Shown in pieces: positions 1 through 10,107 of a stretch of DNA of 46,986 nucleotides. Where the stretch lies: the NCBI GenBank assembly GCA_028278065.1, contig JANQFA010000214.1, forward strand, positions 1 to 46,986. Reading direction: 5' to 3'. Within the stretch, counting starts at the first letter, position 1. Each line of letters opens with the position of its first letter. Origin of the DNA: Myxococcota bacterium (GTDB lineage: Bacteria; Myxococcota_A; UBA9160; JAFDET01). A program made the translations under genes and the position numbers. The notes below the pieces were generated by a model, which was not told the origin of the DNA, ran no database searches, and was given only the letters and a program-made list of their open reading frames with translations.

Positions 1-362
1 CCGCCGGCGCCGACCTCGGCGAAGCGCGTCACGCGACCCGGCAGGATGCCCCAGCCCGGCGTCACGCCGTGCTCGTCGCTCTCCTCGAAGAGGAGCTGCA
101 GCCCGAGACACAGCCCCAGGTAGGGCTTCCCGGCGGCGATCGCGTCCTGCACGGCCGAGTCGAGGCCCTTGGCGGCGAGCCCCTGGGCGGCGTCCGCGAA
201 GTTGCCCACACCCGGCAGCACCACCGCGTCGGCGCGCACCACCGCGTGCGGGTCGGAGGTGACCTCGGGCTCGAGTCCGGAGCGGGCCAGCGCCTTGGCG
301 ACGCTGCGCACGTTGCCGAAGCCGTAGTCGACGACGGCGGCGCTGAGGGGGGGTGCGCTCAT
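1..362 (-). CDS. hisH: Imidazole glycerol phosphate synthase glutaminase subunit HisH (3' end outside window)
   Basis: HisH hydrolyses glutamine and passes ammonia to HisF, which makes imidazole glycerol phosphate in histidine synthesis. About 120 N-terminal residues are present. They include the early VVDYGFGNVRSV stretch, the PGVGNF oxyanion loop and the class I amidotransferase nucleophile motif GLCLGLQLLFE; the later His-Glu of the triad lies beyond the edge. The ATG follows GGAAGGAAGC, a good ribosome binding site, 18 bases after the hisB stop, so it is the next gene of the his operon. The gene is cut by the window boundary, not visibly broken. Confidence 0.95.
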   Translation of the reverse strand, partial: MSAPPLSAAVVDYGFGNVRSVAKALARSGLEPEVTSDPHAVVRADAVVLPGVGNFADAAQGLAAKGLDSAVQDAIAAGKPYLGLCLGLQLLFEESDEHGVTPGWGILPGRVTRFAEVGAG

Positions 363-380
363 GCTTCCTTCCGCTTCGCG

Positions 381-971
381 CTAGAGGGCGCCCTTCACCG
401 AGGGCACCCCTTCCACGCGCGGGTCGATCTCGACGGCCTCGCGCAGGGCGCGGGCCAGGCCCTTGAAGACCGCCTCCACCACGTGGTGCGGACTGCGGCC
501 GTAGCGCTTCTCGACGTGGAGATCCACGCCTCCGTTCTGGGCGAAGGCGAACAGGAAGTCCTCGACCAGGCTGGCATCGAAGTCGCCCACGCGGTCGTTC
601 GCCAGCTCCACCTGGTAGACGAGGTACGCGCGGTTCGAGAGATCGAGGGACACCTCCACCTTGGACTCCGCCATCGGCAGCACGAAGCTGCCGTAGCGCC
701 GGATCCCCGCGGCCGTCCCCAGTGCCTGACGCAGCGCCTGTCCCAGCACGATTCCGACGTCCTCGACCGTGTGATGCAGGTCCACCTGGAGGTCGCCCGA
801 GGCCCGAAGCTCCAGGTCGAAGAGGCCGTGCTTGGCGAACGACTCGAGCATGTGATCGAAGAACGGGATTCCGGTCTCCACCTGGTACTGGCCCGACCCG
901 TCCAGGTCGAGGGCCAGCTGGATCTCGGTCTCCTTCGTCTTGCGTTCGATGGTCGCCTTGCGCTCGCTCAC
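381..971 (-). CDS. hisB: Imidazoleglycerol-phosphate dehydratase HisB
   Basis: HisB dehydrates imidazole glycerol phosphate to imidazole acetol phosphate, a middle step of histidine synthesis. The 196-residue product matches the monofunctional enzyme and has no phosphatase domain. Metal-binding motifs are visible: GIPFFDHML near residue 35, DLHHTVED near 65 and SPHHVVEA near 160. I chose the GTG at 971 because the protein aligns from there and because GTG shares two bases with the hisD stop (GTGA), suggesting coupled translation. The longer open frame upstream of this GTG is out-of-frame hisD sequence. Confidence 0.97.
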   Translation of the reverse strand: MSERKATIERKTKETEIQLALDLDGSGQYQVETGIPFFDHMLESFAKHGLFDLELRASGDLQVDLHHTVEDVGIVLGQALRQALGTAAGIRRYGSFVLPMAESKVEVSLDLSNRAYLVYQVELANDRVGDFDASLVEDFLFAFAQNGGVDLHVEKRYGRSPHHVVEAVFKGLARALREAVEIDPRVEGVPSVKGAL

Positions 972-2335
972 AGCTCCACCTCCGCGGCCCGCGCCGCCTC
1001 GCGCTCCCGGCGGGCGCGCCGGATCTTCTGGAGCCGCAGCTCCACCGACTGCCCGTGCCCCGGCAGCCCCTCCAGCTCCGCCAGCCGGATCACGTCGGCG
1101 CCCAGCTCGCGCAGCTTCGGAGGGTCGAAGCGCACGAAGGCCGTCCGCTTCAGGAAGTCGTCCACGCCCAGCGGCGAGAAGAAGCGCGCCGTCCCGCCCG
1201 TGGGCAGCACGTGGTTGGGTCCGGCCATGTAGTCGCCCACTGCCACCGGCGTGTAGTGGCCCAGGAAGACGGTGCCCGCAGCGGTGACGTCGCGCAGGGC
1301 GGCCTCCGGATCGGACACCGCCAGCACCAGGTGCTCCGGCGCGTAGGCATTGGACAGCTCGAGGGCCTCCTCCAGCTTCTTCACCACGAAGATCGCGGCG
1401 TTCCTGGCAAGCGCCTGCTTGGCGATCCTGGCCCGCTCGAAGGTCTTGAGCTGCTTGGCGAGGGCCTCCTGCACCCGCGTGGCCATGCTCTTGGTCGTGG
1501 TGACCAGCACGATCCCGGCCTCCTCGTCGTGCTCGGCCTGGGACAGGAGATCCGACGCCACCCAGGCGGGCGTCGCGGTCTTGTCGGCGATCACCAGCAC
1601 CTCGGTAGGACCCGCCTCGGCGTCGATCGCGACCTGGCCGAAGACCAGGCGCTTGGCCGCCGCCACGTACTGGTTGCCGGGCCCGACGATCTTGTCGACG
1701 CGGGGCACGCTCTCGGTCCCCCAGGCCAGCGCCGCGACCGCCTGGGCGCCGCCCATCCGGAAGACGCGGTGGACCCCGGCGACGCGGGCCGCGAGGAGCA
1801 CATCGGGCCGGATCTCGCCCCGCGGTCCGGGCGGAGTCGCCATCACGATCTCGGGCACCTCGACCACCGACGCCGGGATGGCGTTCATCACCACCGACGA
1901 GGGATAGGCCGCCTTGCCGCCCGGCACGTAGATTCCCACGCGCTCGAGGGGGCGCACCCGGTGACCCATGAAGGCGCCGCCCTCCTCGCGCATCTCCCAG
2001 CTTCCGGCGATCCGCTTCTTGTGGAACTCGCGCACCCGCATCGCCGCCTTGCCGATAGCGGCGCGGTCGGCCGGGTCGACCCGGTCGACCGCCTCGTCCC
2101 ACTCGTCCGGGGTCACCTCGAGCGCCTCGACGCGGGCCTTGTCGTACTTCTTCACCAGCGCGAGGAGCGCCTCGTCGCCGCCGTCGCGCACCTGCTCCAG
2201 GATCTTGCGCACGGTGCGCTCGATCGCGGCGTCCTGCGACTCGCGACGGTCGCAGAGCGCGGCCACCGCTTTGTCGAAGCGGGCATCTCCGATCTGGTAG
2301 ACGGGCATCGGCCCCTTGCTGGATCGAGCGGCCAT
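968..2335 (-). CDS. hisD: Histidinol dehydrogenase HisD
   Basis: HisD oxidises L-histidinol to L-histidine in two NAD-dependent steps and binds zinc. The 455-residue product spans the whole family, with the central [11 protein letters not shown] signature, SQAEHDEEA carrying the likely Gln/His zinc ligands, and a C-terminal [15 protein letters not shown] stretch. Its ATG shares one base with the murA stop (TGATG) and its stop overlaps the hisB GTG. In many Deltaproteobacteria hisG lies between murA and hisD; here there is no room for it. Confidence 0.97.
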   Translation of the reverse strand: MAARSSKGPMPVYQIGDARFDKAVAALCDRRESQDAAIERTVRKILEQVRDGGDEALLALVKKYDKARVEALEVTPDEWDEAVDRVDPADRAAIGKAAMRVREFHKKRIAGSWEMREEGGAFMGHRVRPLERVGIYVPGGKAAYPSSVVMNAIPASVVEVPEIVMATPPGPRGEIRPDVLLAARVAGVHRVFRMGGAQAVAALAWGTESVPRVDKIVGPGNQYVAAAKRLVFGQVAIDAEAGPTEVLVIADKTATPAWVASDLLSQAEHDEEAGIVLVTTTKSMATRVQEALAKQLKTFERARIAKQALARNAAIFVVKKLEEALELSNAYAPEHLVLAVSDPEAALRDVTAAGTVFLGHYTPVAVGDYMAGPNHVLPTGGTARFFSPLGVDDFLKRTAFVRFDPPKLRELGADVIRLAELEGLPGHGQSVELRLQKIRRARREREAARAAEVEL

Positions 2336-3594
2336 CAGGATTCCCTCCGGATCTCGGCCCCGAGGCTTCGAAGCTTCTCCTCGATGCGTTCGTAGCCCCG
2401 ATCGATGTGATACACGCGGTTCACGACCGTGGTGCCCTCGGCGGGAAGCGCAGCCACGATGAGGCTGGCCGACGCGCGCAGGTCCGTAGCCATCACCGGA
2501 GCGCCCGACAGCCGCTCCACCCCGCGTACGTGCGCGGCTCGTCCCTGCACCGAGATGTCCGCGCCCATGCGCTGCAGCTCGGGAACGTGCATGAAGCGGT
2601 TCTCGAAGACCGTCTCGGTCACCACGCTCGAGCCGGCGGCGGTTGCGACCACCGCCATGAGCTGTGCCTGCATGTCGGTCGGGAAGCCGGGATAGGGGGC
2701 GGTGGCCACGTCCACGCCCCGCAGCCGCTCGTGCGCGCGGGCGCGCACGCGATCCGCCGAGGCCTCCACGTCGGCGCCCGCCTCGCGCAGCTTGTCCAGG
2801 ACGGCGTCCAGGTGCGCAGGCACCACGCCGCTCACGCTGACGTCGCCGCGGGTGGCGACCCCGGCGGCCAGCAGCGTTCCCGCCTCGATACGGTCGCCGG
2901 ACACGACGTGCTCCACGCCCGCCAGGCGCGCACCGCCCTCTACCAGGATGCGGTCCGTGCCCGCACCCTCGACGCGAACACCCATTCCCGCGAGGAAGGT
3001 CGCGAGCTCCGCCACCTCCGGCTCCCGCGCCGCGTTCTCGATCTCCGTCACGCCGCGGGCCAGGGCGGCCGCCATCATCACGTTCTGCGTGCCGTTGACG
3101 CTGGCCATGTCGAAGACCACGCGGCCGCCGACCAGCTCTTCTGCGCGCGCCTCCACGGTGCCGTGGTCCAGGTCGATCTTCGCCCCGAGCGCGGCCAGCC
3201 CCTTCATGTGCTGGTCCACGGGTCGCACTCCGATGGCACAGCCACCCGGCTCGGAGACCCGCGCCAGGCCGCAGCGTCCCACCAGGGGCCCGAGCACCAT
3301 GAACGAAGCGCGCATCTTGCGCACGATGTCGTAGGGCGCCTCGGGCGAGGTGATCGTGCTGGCGTCGATCGCCACGGTCTGCACGGCGTCGGGCACCCAG
3401 TCCGCGTCGGCGCCGAGGGCGCGCAGCAGCTCGAGCATCGCGTCCACGTCGCGCACGCGCGGGACGTTGGCGATGCGAGTCTCGCCCTCCGCCAGGAGCG
3501 CGGCCGCCATCAGTGCCAGGGTGGCGTTCTTGGAGCCGCTGGCGCGCACCTCTCCGGCGAGACGCGGTCCGCCCTCCACGACGATGCGATCCAT
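2335..3594 (-). CDS. murA: UDP-N-acetylglucosamine 1-carboxyvinyltransferase MurA
   Basis: MurA transfers enolpyruvate from PEP to UDP-GlcNAc, the first committed step of peptidoglycan synthesis in the cytoplasm. The 419-residue product has the N-terminal substrate lysine motif [10 protein letters not shown] and the active-site cysteine in [14 protein letters not shown], so the fosfomycin-reactive Cys is retained. The ATG at 3594 follows GGAGAGGAGAGCTG, a strong ribosome binding site. The frame stays open 37 codons further upstream, but that part is out-of-frame prmC. The start overlaps the prmC stop by one base. Confidence 0.97.
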   Translation of the reverse strand: MDRIVVEGGPRLAGEVRASGSKNATLALMAAALLAEGETRIANVPRVRDVDAMLELLRALGADADWVPDAVQTVAIDASTITSPEAPYDIVRKMRASFMVLGPLVGRCGLARVSEPGGCAIGVRPVDQHMKGLAALGAKIDLDHGTVEARAEELVGGRVVFDMASVNGTQNVMMAAALARGVTEIENAAREPEVAELATFLAGMGVRVEGAGTDRILVEGGARLAGVEHVVSGDRIEAGTLLAAGVATRGDVSVSGVVPAHLDAVLDKLREAGADVEASADRVRARAHERLRGVDVATAPYPGFPTDMQAQLMAVVATAAGSSVVTETVFENRFMHVPELQRMGADISVQGRAAHVRGVERLSGAPVMATDLRASASLIVAALPAEGTTVVNRVYHIDRGYERIEEKLRSLGAEIRRES

Positions 3595-4484
3595 CAGCTC
3601 TCCTCTCCGGTTGCGCTTGCCGTTGCCGTCACGACGCGCGCGCGCGCGGCCAGGTCGCGGTGCACGCGCTCGTCGGCGAGGCCGGCGGCGCGACAGCCGT
3701 CGCACACCGCTCCTGCCTGACGCGGATCGATCTCGAGGGCCAGAAGGCCGGCGGGCTCCAGGTGGTCCGGCGCCTCGGCGACGAGGCGCAGCAGGATCTC
3801 GCTGCCCTCGGCTCCCGCGTAGAGGGCGCCGCGCGGCTCGTGGGCCAGCTCGGGCGCCAGAGACGCAGCCTCGGCCTCCGCGAGATAGGGCGGATTGGAC
3901 ACGACCACGTCGAAGCGCTTCCCGCCCACCGGCTCGAAGAGGTCCCCGAGCACGAACTCGACCCGATCGTCGAGTCCCAGCGCAGCCGCGTTCTGCTTGG
4001 CGACCGCCAGGGCGGCCTCGGAAACGTCACTCGCCACGATTCGCGCGGCAGGACGCTCCTTGGCCAGCGCCAGCGCGACGGCGCCCGAGCCCGTACCGAG
4101 GTCGAGGATCGAGAGCGCCGCCGCCGGGTCGGGCCGCAGCTCGAGCACCGCCCCCACCAGGGTCTCGGTCTCCGGACGCGGCACCAGGACGTCCGGGGTC
4201 ACCTCGATGGAGAGCGACCAGAACTCGCGTGCCCCCACCAGATGCGCGACGGGAACGCGCTCGTCGGCGCGCCGCTTCACCAGCTCGCGGAAGCGCGCAC
4301 GCTCGTCGCCCTGTACCGGCTTCTCGTAGTCGATGTAGAGGCGCAGCCGTTCGGTCTCCAGAGCGTGCGCGAGGAGCACCTCCGCGTCGAGGCGGGCCGT
4401 CTCGATCCCGCGCGACGCGAAGTAGTCCGTCGTCCAGCGCAGCAGATCCAGCACCGTCCAGATCCTCTCCGGGGCGGCGCTCAC
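3594..4484 (-). CDS. prmC: Release factor glutamine N5-methyltransferase PrmC
   Basis: PrmC methylates the glutamine of the GGQ motif in release factors RF1 and RF2, raising termination efficiency. The 296-residue product has the N-terminal helical domain, SAM motif I as [16 protein letters not shown], and the diagnostic NPPY motif in [11 protein letters not shown] that binds the target glutamine. GTG at 4484 overlaps the stop of prfA as GTGA, so the enzyme is coupled to its own substrate gene, the usual bacterial arrangement. Confidence 0.96.
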   Translation of the reverse strand: MSAAPERIWTVLDLLRWTTDYFASRGIETARLDAEVLLAHALETERLRLYIDYEKPVQGDERARFRELVKRRADERVPVAHLVGAREFWSLSIEVTPDVLVPRPETETLVGAVLELRPDPAAALSILDLGTGSGAVALALAKERPAARIVASDVSEAALAVAKQNAAALGLDDRVEFVLGDLFEPVGGKRFDVVVSNPPYLAEAEAASLAPELAHEPRGALYAGAEGSEILLRLVAEAPDHLEPAGLLALEIDPRQAGAVCDGCRAAGLADERVHRDLAARARVVTATASATGEES

Positions 4485-5551
4485 GTGCCGTCCGCCTGGC
4501 GCAGGGCAGTGAGGGCGGTCCCCACGCCGTCGAGGAGCTCGTCCATGCTGCCCTCGAGGATCGTCTCGAGCTTGTGCAGGGTGAGCCCGATTCGGTGATC
4601 GGTGACGCGCGACTGCGGGAAGTTGTAGGTGCGGATCCGCTCGCTGCGGTCGCCGGTTCCCACCTGGCTGCGCCGCTCGCTGGCGCGCTCGTCGGCCTGC
4701 CGCTGCTGCTCGGCCTCGAGGATGCGCGAGCGCAGGATCTTCATGGCCCGCGCCTTGTTCTTGTGCTGGCTCTTCTCGTCCTGGCAGGTGACCACCACGC
4801 CCGTCGGCAGGTGGGTGATCCGCACCGCCGAGTCGGTGGTGTTCACGCTCTGGCCGCCGGGGCCCGACGAGCGGAAGACGTCGACGCGCAGGTCGTTCTG
4901 GTCGATCTGCAGGTCCACCTCCTCCGCCTCGGGCAGCACCGCGACCGTGGCGGTCGAGGTGTGGATGCGGCCCTGGCTCTCGGTGACCGGGACGCGCTGC
5001 ACCCGGTGCACGCCGCTCTCCCACTTGAGCCGGCTGTACACGCGCTCGCCGCCGATGGAGGCGATCAGCTCCTTCACCCCCCCACCGTCGGTCTCCGACA
5101 TCGAGAGGGGCTCGACCTTCCAGCCCTTCTCCTCGGCGTAGCGCGAGTACATGCGGAAGAGATCGCCGGCGAAGAGCGCCGCCTCGTCGCCGCCGGTACC
5201 GGCGCGGATCTCGATGATGACGTTCTTCTCATCGTTGGGGTCCTTGGGGATCAGGAGCTCCTTCAGCTCCGCCTCCAGGGTCGGGATCGCGCCCTCCAGC
5301 TCGCCGATCTCCGCGCGCGCGAGCTCCTGCATGTCGGGATCCGCGTCGCCCAGCATGGCGCGCGCCTCCTCCAGGCCCTGCAGCGCCTCGCGGTAGCGCG
5401 CGCCGGTCTCGCGCAGCTGGCGCAGTCCGCCCAGCTCCTTCGCCAGGCGCGCGTACTCCTGCGGATCGGACCCGGTTCCGCTGGAGAGCTTCTCCTCCAG
5501 CTCGCGTCCGCGCGCCTCCGCCTCGTCGATCCTCTCGAGCAGCTCGGCCAT
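4481..5551 (-). CDS. prfA: Peptide chain release factor 1 (RF1)
   Basis: RF1 reads UAA and UAG stop codons and triggers peptide release on the ribosome. The 356-residue product has the GGQ catalytic motif in [14 protein letters not shown]. Its codon-recognition tripeptide is PVT ([10 protein letters not shown]), the RF1 pattern, not the SPF of RF2. It is the first gene of the minus-strand operon ending in the his genes. About 210 bases of non-coding sequence lie upstream, where its promoter should be; I could not pick a convincing -35/-10 pair. Confidence 0.97.
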   Translation of the reverse strand: MAELLERIDEAEARGRELEEKLSSGTGSDPQEYARLAKELGGLRQLRETGARYREALQGLEEARAMLGDADPDMQELARAEIGELEGAIPTLEAELKELLIPKDPNDEKNVIIEIRAGTGGDEAALFAGDLFRMYSRYAEEKGWKVEPLSMSETDGGGVKELIASIGGERVYSRLKWESGVHRVQRVPVTESQGRIHTSTATVAVLPEAEEVDLQIDQNDLRVDVFRSSGPGGQSVNTTDSAVRITHLPTGVVVTCQDEKSQHKNKARAMKILRSRILEAEQQRQADERASERRSQVGTGDRSERIRTYNFPQSRVTDHRIGLTLHKLETILEGSMDELLDGVGTALTALRQADGT

Positions 5552-5762
5552 GAATCAGCCTCGGCCCAACCTCCGCGGGGGGCGACTCCGAGGGCTCCGG
5601 ATTCCAGGGGGTGCTACAGGATGCTAACGGGGCGCGTGTCGCGGACGGTCGGGCGCAGTTCGCCAGGGCCGGGGGCCCTAACGATGTCCTCGCGCCTGAT
5701 GGTTCTCCGTCCGCATCACGCCGAATGGGTAGCCCTCCGCCCCCCTGGGTGCAAATGCCGAG
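5552..5762. other. Intergenic region between divergent prfA and a methyltransferase gene
   Basis: This 211-base stretch must hold the promoters of the minus-strand prfA operon and probably of the plus-strand methyltransferase. It has two TAGCA-like hexamers on the minus strand near 5611-5625 but no well-spaced -35 partner, and no open frame with recognisable protein. Confidence 0.4.
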
Positions 5763-6569
5763 ATGGCCCCTCCCCTGCCTGCTAGCGTCCTGCGCGTGGG
5801 GCAGAAGCGCTACGCGGAGATCCTCGATGCCATCGAGGCCACCCAGCACAGCCGGCGCGGCAGCTTCGAGGCTGCGCTCGCCATCGCCGACCCGCTGCCG
5901 CGCGGACGCGCCCTCGATGTGCCGTGCGGGCCCGGCCGCCTGGCGGAGGCCCTGGGGGCCCTGGGCTTTGCGGCCTTCGGGGCGGATCTCGACGCCGAGG
6001 GGCACCGCGGCAAGGCTCCGTTCCTGCGCCTCGACCTGAACGCCCCGCTCCCGTACGCCGACGCCAGCTTCGGGTTCGTCTACTGCGGCGACGGGATCGA
6101 GCACCTGGAGAATCCCTTCCTCTTGCTGCGTGAGCTGGCCCGGGTGATGGCAGACGACGGCGTGCTGGTGATCGTCACGCCCAACTACCTGAACATCGAG
6201 CGCCGCCTGCAGGCCTTCACGACCGGCGCGCTGGCCAAGCCCCCCAGGCGCGCCCCCAACTACTACGCAGGCGCGCCCTTCGATCGGGGCCACATCAACC
6301 CGCTGACCCTGACGCGCATGGCCTACATGGCCGAGAACGCCGGGCTCGAGCTCGTGTCGTCCCAGACGCTCTCGCCCAAGCCGCGTCAGCGCTGGCTGGC
6401 GCCGCTCGCGCTGCTCGTGCGGGGCTGGGCCGCCCTCCTCTCGAAGAAGCGCAAGCACAACCTCTTCTACGAGCAGACCCAGACCTGGGCGCTGCTGATG
6501 GGCGGCAACCAGCTCCTGGCCGTCTTCCGGAAGTCGCTGAAGGCGGCTCCGCCCGCCGCGCGGGCCTAG
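5763..6569 (+). CDS. Class I SAM-dependent methyltransferase
   Basis: Predicted cytoplasmic methyltransferase of 268 residues; substrate unknown. Motif I is present as RALDVPCGPGRLAEAL near residue 47, followed by an acidic residue after GADLDAEG, then the motif GDGIEHLENP and the post-motif strand VLVIVTPNYLNIERR, the pattern of UbiE/COQ5-like type 11 methyltransferases. The C-terminus has a hydrophobic stretch (LAPLALLVRGWAALL) that may touch the membrane. An in-frame GTG 33 bases inside is an alternative start; neither has a clear ribosome binding site. It faces a GT4 glycosyltransferase, so a role in glycan or lipid modification is possible. Confidence 0.8.
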   Translation: MAPPLPASVLRVGQKRYAEILDAIEATQHSRRGSFEAALAIADPLPRGRALDVPCGPGRLAEALGALGFAAFGADLDAEGHRGKAPFLRLDLNAPLPYADASFGFVYCGDGIEHLENPFLLLRELARVMADDGVLVIVTPNYLNIERRLQAFTTGALAKPPRRAPNYYAGAPFDRGHINPLTLTRMAYMAENAGLELVSSQTLSPKPRQRWLAPLALLVRGWAALLSKKRKHNLFYEQTQTWALLMGGNQLLAVFRKSLKAAPPAARA

Positions 6570-6578
6570 CTCCCCCGG

Positions 6579-6604
6579 CGCCCCGGCCCGGCTGCCGTGG
6601 GGCG
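6579..6604. terminator. GC-rich inverted repeat between convergent genes, possible bidirectional terminator
   Basis: CGCCCC at 6579-6584 pairs with GGGGCG at 6599-6604 around a 14-base loop in the 43-base gap between two converging genes. There is no T tract, so it would be a weak or Rho-assisted terminator. Confidence 0.3.
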
Positions 6605-6612
6605 GCCCGAAC

Positions 6613-7701
6613 CTAGGCGGCGCTCCGGTAGAGCGTCTCGAGGGCGGCCGCGACGTCCTCCCAGCGGAAGTCGGCGGCGCGCGCGCGAGCGCGGCGCCGG
6701 TACTCGTCGTGCAGCTCCGACGAGGCGAGGAGGCGCTCGAGCCAGTGGGCGCTCTCCTCCCACAGCTCGGGATCCACCAGGGCGCCGCCGGAGCCCACGA
6801 CCTCTGCGTTGGCCGAGCGGTTGGATGTGATGACCGGGACGCCGTGGCCCATGGCCTCGACCAGCGGAATCCCGAAGCCCTCCTCCCAGGAGGGCGAAAG
6901 GAAGGCCAGCGCACCCCGGTAGAGGTCGCGCATGACCGGGGACGAGACCCGCGCACGCCGCAGCAGGCGGCCCTCGGCGCGCAGCGGCTCCAGGTTCTCG
7001 CGGGTGATCTCCTCACCGCGGTAGCCGTTGCCGCCGACCAGGACGAGCTTCAGGCCCGGGATCGAGCGCACGGCGCTGGCCGTGTGCTCGATGTTCTTGC
7101 GCGCCTCGACGCGCGCGATGGCCAGCACATAGGGGCCCTCGGGAACGCCGAAGTCGCTGTCGGCATCGCTCGCGGCAGTCTCGGGCTCCTGCTCCAGATC
7201 CGCTGGCGACGCGTAGCCCGTCACGAACACGCGCGACGGATCGACACCCGTCTCGAAGACCAGGTCCTCCTTGACCGTCTCGCTCATCGTCGTGAAGAGA
7301 TCCGCGCGTTCGACCACGCGGCGGAACTTCTCCGCACGGCGTTCCTGGAAGTCGGGCGCCTGGTAGGGGTTGTCGCGCAGCGTCCAGACGTCGTGGACAT
7401 GGAGGATGCGCGTCTTGAAGCGCAGGGCGGGGAGCTTGTGGTAGGTGCTGTGCAGGATCCTGCCGCGCAGCGGCAGGTGCACCGAGAGCCGCGGGTCGTA
7501 GCCCATGAGCGGGCGGCAGCCGCGCCGACGCAGGTAGTCCAGCTCACCCTCGCCGACGCCGTCCTTCTTGCGATACAGGAAGGTCGCGTCCACCGACAGC
7601 GCGTGGCGGCGCAGAGCCAGGAAGTAGTCCAGACCGACGTGTCCCACCCCGCTGTGGGGCGACAACGCGCTGCGCGTATTGTCGAGAAAGACCCTGAGCA
7701 C
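6613..7701 (-). CDS. Glycosyltransferase family 4 (GT-B fold)
   Basis: Predicted retaining glycosyltransferase that moves a sugar from an NDP donor to an unknown acceptor. The 362-residue product has the group 1 layout: an N-terminal acceptor half with LHVHDVWTLRDNP, a linker near VPEGPYVLAIARVEARKN, and the C-terminal donor half with the E-x7-E motif EEGFGIPLVEAMGHGVPVI. The GTG start at 7701 has no strong ribosome binding site. It lies 35 bases after the rho stop on the same strand and may be read from rho transcripts. Confidence 0.88.
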   Translation of the reverse strand: MLRVFLDNTRSALSPHSGVGHVGLDYFLALRRHALSVDATFLYRKKDGVGEGELDYLRRRGCRPLMGYDPRLSVHLPLRGRILHSTYHKLPALRFKTRILHVHDVWTLRDNPYQAPDFQERRAEKFRRVVERADLFTTMSETVKEDLVFETGVDPSRVFVTGYASPADLEQEPETAASDADSDFGVPEGPYVLAIARVEARKNIEHTASAVRSIPGLKLVLVGGNGYRGEEITRENLEPLRAEGRLLRRARVSSPVMRDLYRGALAFLSPSWEEGFGIPLVEAMGHGVPVITSNRSANAEVVGSGGALVDPELWEESAHWLERLLASSELHDEYRRRARARAADFRWEDVAAALETLYRSAA

Positions 7702-7736
7702 GGAGCAGCCAGACCCCCCGGTCGGAACTCTAGCTC

Positions 7737-9173
7737 CTAGGAGTTCATCGACTCGAGGAACTCGCTGTTGCTGTCGGTCGCCTTGATCTTCTCCAGGAGG
7801 AACTCCATGGAGTCGACCGGGGACAGGGGAGCGAGGACCTTGCGCAGGATGTACATGCGGTTCAGGGTGTCCTCCCCGAGGAGGAGCTCCTCGCGCCGCG
7901 TGGCCGAGCGGTTGATGTCGATGGCGGGATAGGTGCGTCGGTCGGCGAGCTTCCGGTCGAGCACCAGCTCGCTGTTGCCCGTCCCCTTGAACTCCTCGAA
8001 GATCACCTCGTCCATTCGCGATCCCGTGTCGATCAGGGCGGTCCCCACGATGGTGAGGCTGCCGCCTTCCTCGACGTTTCGCGCCGCACCGAAGAAGCGC
8101 TTCGGCTTGTGCAGCGCGTTGGAGTCCACGCCGCCCGAGAGGATCTTGCCCGAGTGGGGCACCACGGTGTTGTGGGCCCGGGCGAGCCGGGTGATCGAGT
8201 CGAGCAGGATCACCACATCGCGCTTGTGCTCGGTGAGACGCTTGGCCTTCTCGATCACCATGTCGGCCACCTGCACGTGGCGCGTCGCGGGCTCGTCGAA
8301 GGTCGAGGAGATCACCTCCGCCTTCACGTTCCGCTCCATGTCGGTCACCTCTTCGGGGCGCTCGTCGATGAGCAGGACGATGAGGTAGGACTCGGGGTGG
8401 TTCTCGGCGATGGCGTTGGCGATGTCCTTCAGGATCATCGTCTTGCCGGCCTTGGGCGGCGACGTGATCAGGGCGCGCTGACCCTTCCCGATGGGCGCGA
8501 TCAGGTCGATGATGCGGGTGGTGAGTCCGCCCGACTGCGCCTCGAGGTTGAACTTCTCGAGCGGGTAGAGGGGAGTCAGGTTGTCGAAGAGGATCTTGTG
8601 GCGCGCCGCTTCGGGCGGCTCGAAGTTGATGCTCTCGACCTTGAGCAGCGCGAAGTAGCGCTCGGTCTCCTTGGGGGGGCGGATCTGCCCCTTGATGGTG
8701 TCTCCGGTGCGCAGCCCGAAGCGGCGGATCTGGGACGGCGACACGTAGACGTCGTCGGGTCCCGGCAGGTAGTTCTGGTCCGGGGCGCGCAGGAAACCGA
8801 AGCCGTCGGGCAGGGTCTCGAGGGAGCCCTCGGCGAAGATCTTCTCGTCGGCGTCGGACTTGGCCTTCAGGATGGCGAAGATCAGGTCCTGCTTGCGGAG
8901 GCCGGCAGCGTTCTCCACGGCCAGGCTCTCGGCGAGCTCGGCCAGCTCCTCCATGGGCTTGTGCTTCAGGTCGGTGACGTACGTGCGCTCGCTGCCGTCG
9001 TCGTCATCCGCCGTGTAGATCATGTCGCTGTTGTCGAAGTCGTCGTCCAGGGGCGAGAAGTCGGCGCCCATGCCCCCGCGCGGCGCGCGGTTCCCGTTGC
9101 GCGAGTTCCCGTTGCCGCGCGAGCGGCGGCCCTTCCCTCGCGAGCGGCCTGAGCTTCGGTTGCCTTGGGACAC
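7737..9173 (-). CDS. rho: Transcription termination factor Rho
   Basis: Rho is the hexameric RNA helicase that ends transcription at C-rich unstructured RNA. The 478-residue product has a basic Ser/Gly/Arg/Asn-rich head of about 45 residues not found in E. coli Rho, an acidic linker, the cold-shock RNA-binding domain ([20 protein letters not shown]), Walker A as [11 protein letters not shown], Walker B as [11 protein letters not shown] and the secondary RNA site ([13 protein letters not shown]). I chose GTG at 9173 because GAGG sits five bases upstream; GTG at 9179 is in frame but lacks correct spacing. A 274-base structured leader precedes it. Confidence 0.97.
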   Translation of the reverse strand: MSQGNRSSGRSRGKGRRSRGNGNSRNGNRAPRGGMGADFSPLDDDFDNSDMIYTADDDDGSERTYVTDLKHKPMEELAELAESLAVENAAGLRKQDLIFAILKAKSDADEKIFAEGSLETLPDGFGFLRAPDQNYLPGPDDVYVSPSQIRRFGLRTGDTIKGQIRPPKETERYFALLKVESINFEPPEAARHKILFDNLTPLYPLEKFNLEAQSGGLTTRIIDLIAPIGKGQRALITSPPKAGKTMILKDIANAIAENHPESYLIVLLIDERPEEVTDMERNVKAEVISSTFDEPATRHVQVADMVIEKAKRLTEHKRDVVILLDSITRLARAHNTVVPHSGKILSGGVDSNALHKPKRFFGAARNVEEGGSLTIVGTALIDTGSRMDEVIFEEFKGTGNSELVLDRKLADRRTYPAIDINRSATRREELLLGEDTLNRMYILRKVLAPLSPVDSMEFLLEKIKATDSNSEFLESMNS

Positions 9174-9447
9174 GGTCACCTCGTTTTCGGACTGGAGCTT
9201 GGATCGTTGCGGTCCGCTGCGGCATGGAGGAATCCGGAGCGGTCGGCCACGCGAGCGGCCGGTCCTCGAATGAGGACCCTGGATTGTCCCGATTGGGTCG
9301 GCTCAGCCTCTGGTCGGAAGGTCGGCCTTTGGAGTTGAAGGGTTTCTGCAAGTCCGCCGCTGCTTCGGCGGAGATGGAGAACCTCGGTCCAAGGGGGTCC
9401 GATCGGATCGATCGGATGCAAAACCCTACGCCGCGCCCTTCGCAGTG
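9174..9447 (-). promoter_or_regulatory. Structured 5' leader of rho
   Basis: This 274-base non-coding stretch separates pgeF from rho. It holds two perfect hairpins: 7-bp arms at 9353-9359 and 9366-9372 around a 6-base loop, and 7-bp arms GGTCCTC at 9261-9267 and GAGGACC at 9272-9278 around a 4-base loop. A GATCGGATCGATCGG repeat lies near 9401-9415. Known rho genes are autoregulated by attenuation in their leader, so the same is inferred here. No convincing promoter hexamers were seen. Confidence 0.45.
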
Positions 9448-10107
9448 TCAAGAGGGTGTTGGCCGGGCGGCACGCACCCAGTGAACGAGACGTCCCGCGC
9501 GGGAGCCGTCGCGCCGGTAGGAGTGGAAGCGCTCCGGATCGCAGCGGGTACATGCAGTCGCATCGGCCCCGATCGCTTCGCGTGCCAGCCCGGCCCCGCG
9601 CAGTGCTGCGCGCACCGCCGCCCCCAGATCGAGCATCGTGTGACCTGCGCGTGAAGGCGCGAGCGCCCCTTCGAGTCCTTCCCCGAGCCGCTCGCGCAGC
9701 GGCTCGACCACGGGCTCGTCCACCTCGTAGCAGCAGGGTCCGATGTGCGGTCCCAGCGCCGCGCGCAGCGAGCGCGCCCCACAGGCGCGCAGCGCGTCGA
9801 CGCTCGCCTCCACCACTCCGGCGGCGAGCCCACGCCAGCCCGCATGCACCGCCGCCGCGTGGATGCCGCCGTCCGCCATCAACAGGATGGGAACGCAGTC
9901 GGCGGTGACCACACCTACGGCAGCGGAATCCCCCGCGACGATGGCGTCGGCAGCCTCCGGCTCGGCGACGCCCTCCCGTACCCGCGCCACGGTGCAGCCG
10001 TGGACCTGCCGTGGACGCACCAGGCCCGGGAGCTCCGGCGATCCGCGCAGCCCGAAGCCGTGCTCCCCCCACTCCTCGAGCAGGGGGTCGCGCAGCCACC
10101 CGCTCAC
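9448..10107 (-). CDS. pgeF: Peptidoglycan editing factor PgeF / purine nucleoside phosphorylase (YfiH family)
   Basis: Members of this laccase-domain (multicopper-like) family phosphorolyse purine nucleosides and are linked to removing wrongly built peptidoglycan precursors. The 219-residue product has all hallmarks: RQVHG, TADCVPILLM, the zinc-ligand motif VHAGWRGL, GPCCYEV and the C-terminal FHSYRRDG...AGR. The GTG at 10107 overlaps the stop of a 13-codon minicistron (GTGA). The first 38 bases of the gene are the third, diverged copy of a tandem repeat that begins at the rluD stop. Confidence 0.93.
   Translation of the reverse strand: MSGWLRDPLLEEWGEHGFGLRGSPELPGLVRPRQVHGCTVARVREGVAEPEAADAIVAGDSAAVGVVTADCVPILLMADGGIHAAAVHAGWRGLAAGVVEASVDALRACGARSLRAALGPHIGPCCYEVDEPVVEPLRERLGEGLEGALAPSRAGHTMLDLGAAVRAALRGAGLAREAIGADATACTRCDPERFHSYRRDGSRAGRLVHWVRAARPTPS

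Noticed and set aside
381-2102. A 573-codon version of HisB with a long N-terminal fusion
   Set aside because: The added part is out-of-frame hisD sequence; the GTG overlapping the hisD stop gives the normal family length.
3350-5785. An 811-codon plus-strand frame opposite murA, prmC and prfA
   Set aside because: Arg/Pro/Ala-rich shadow; the three minus-strand genes carry all signature motifs.
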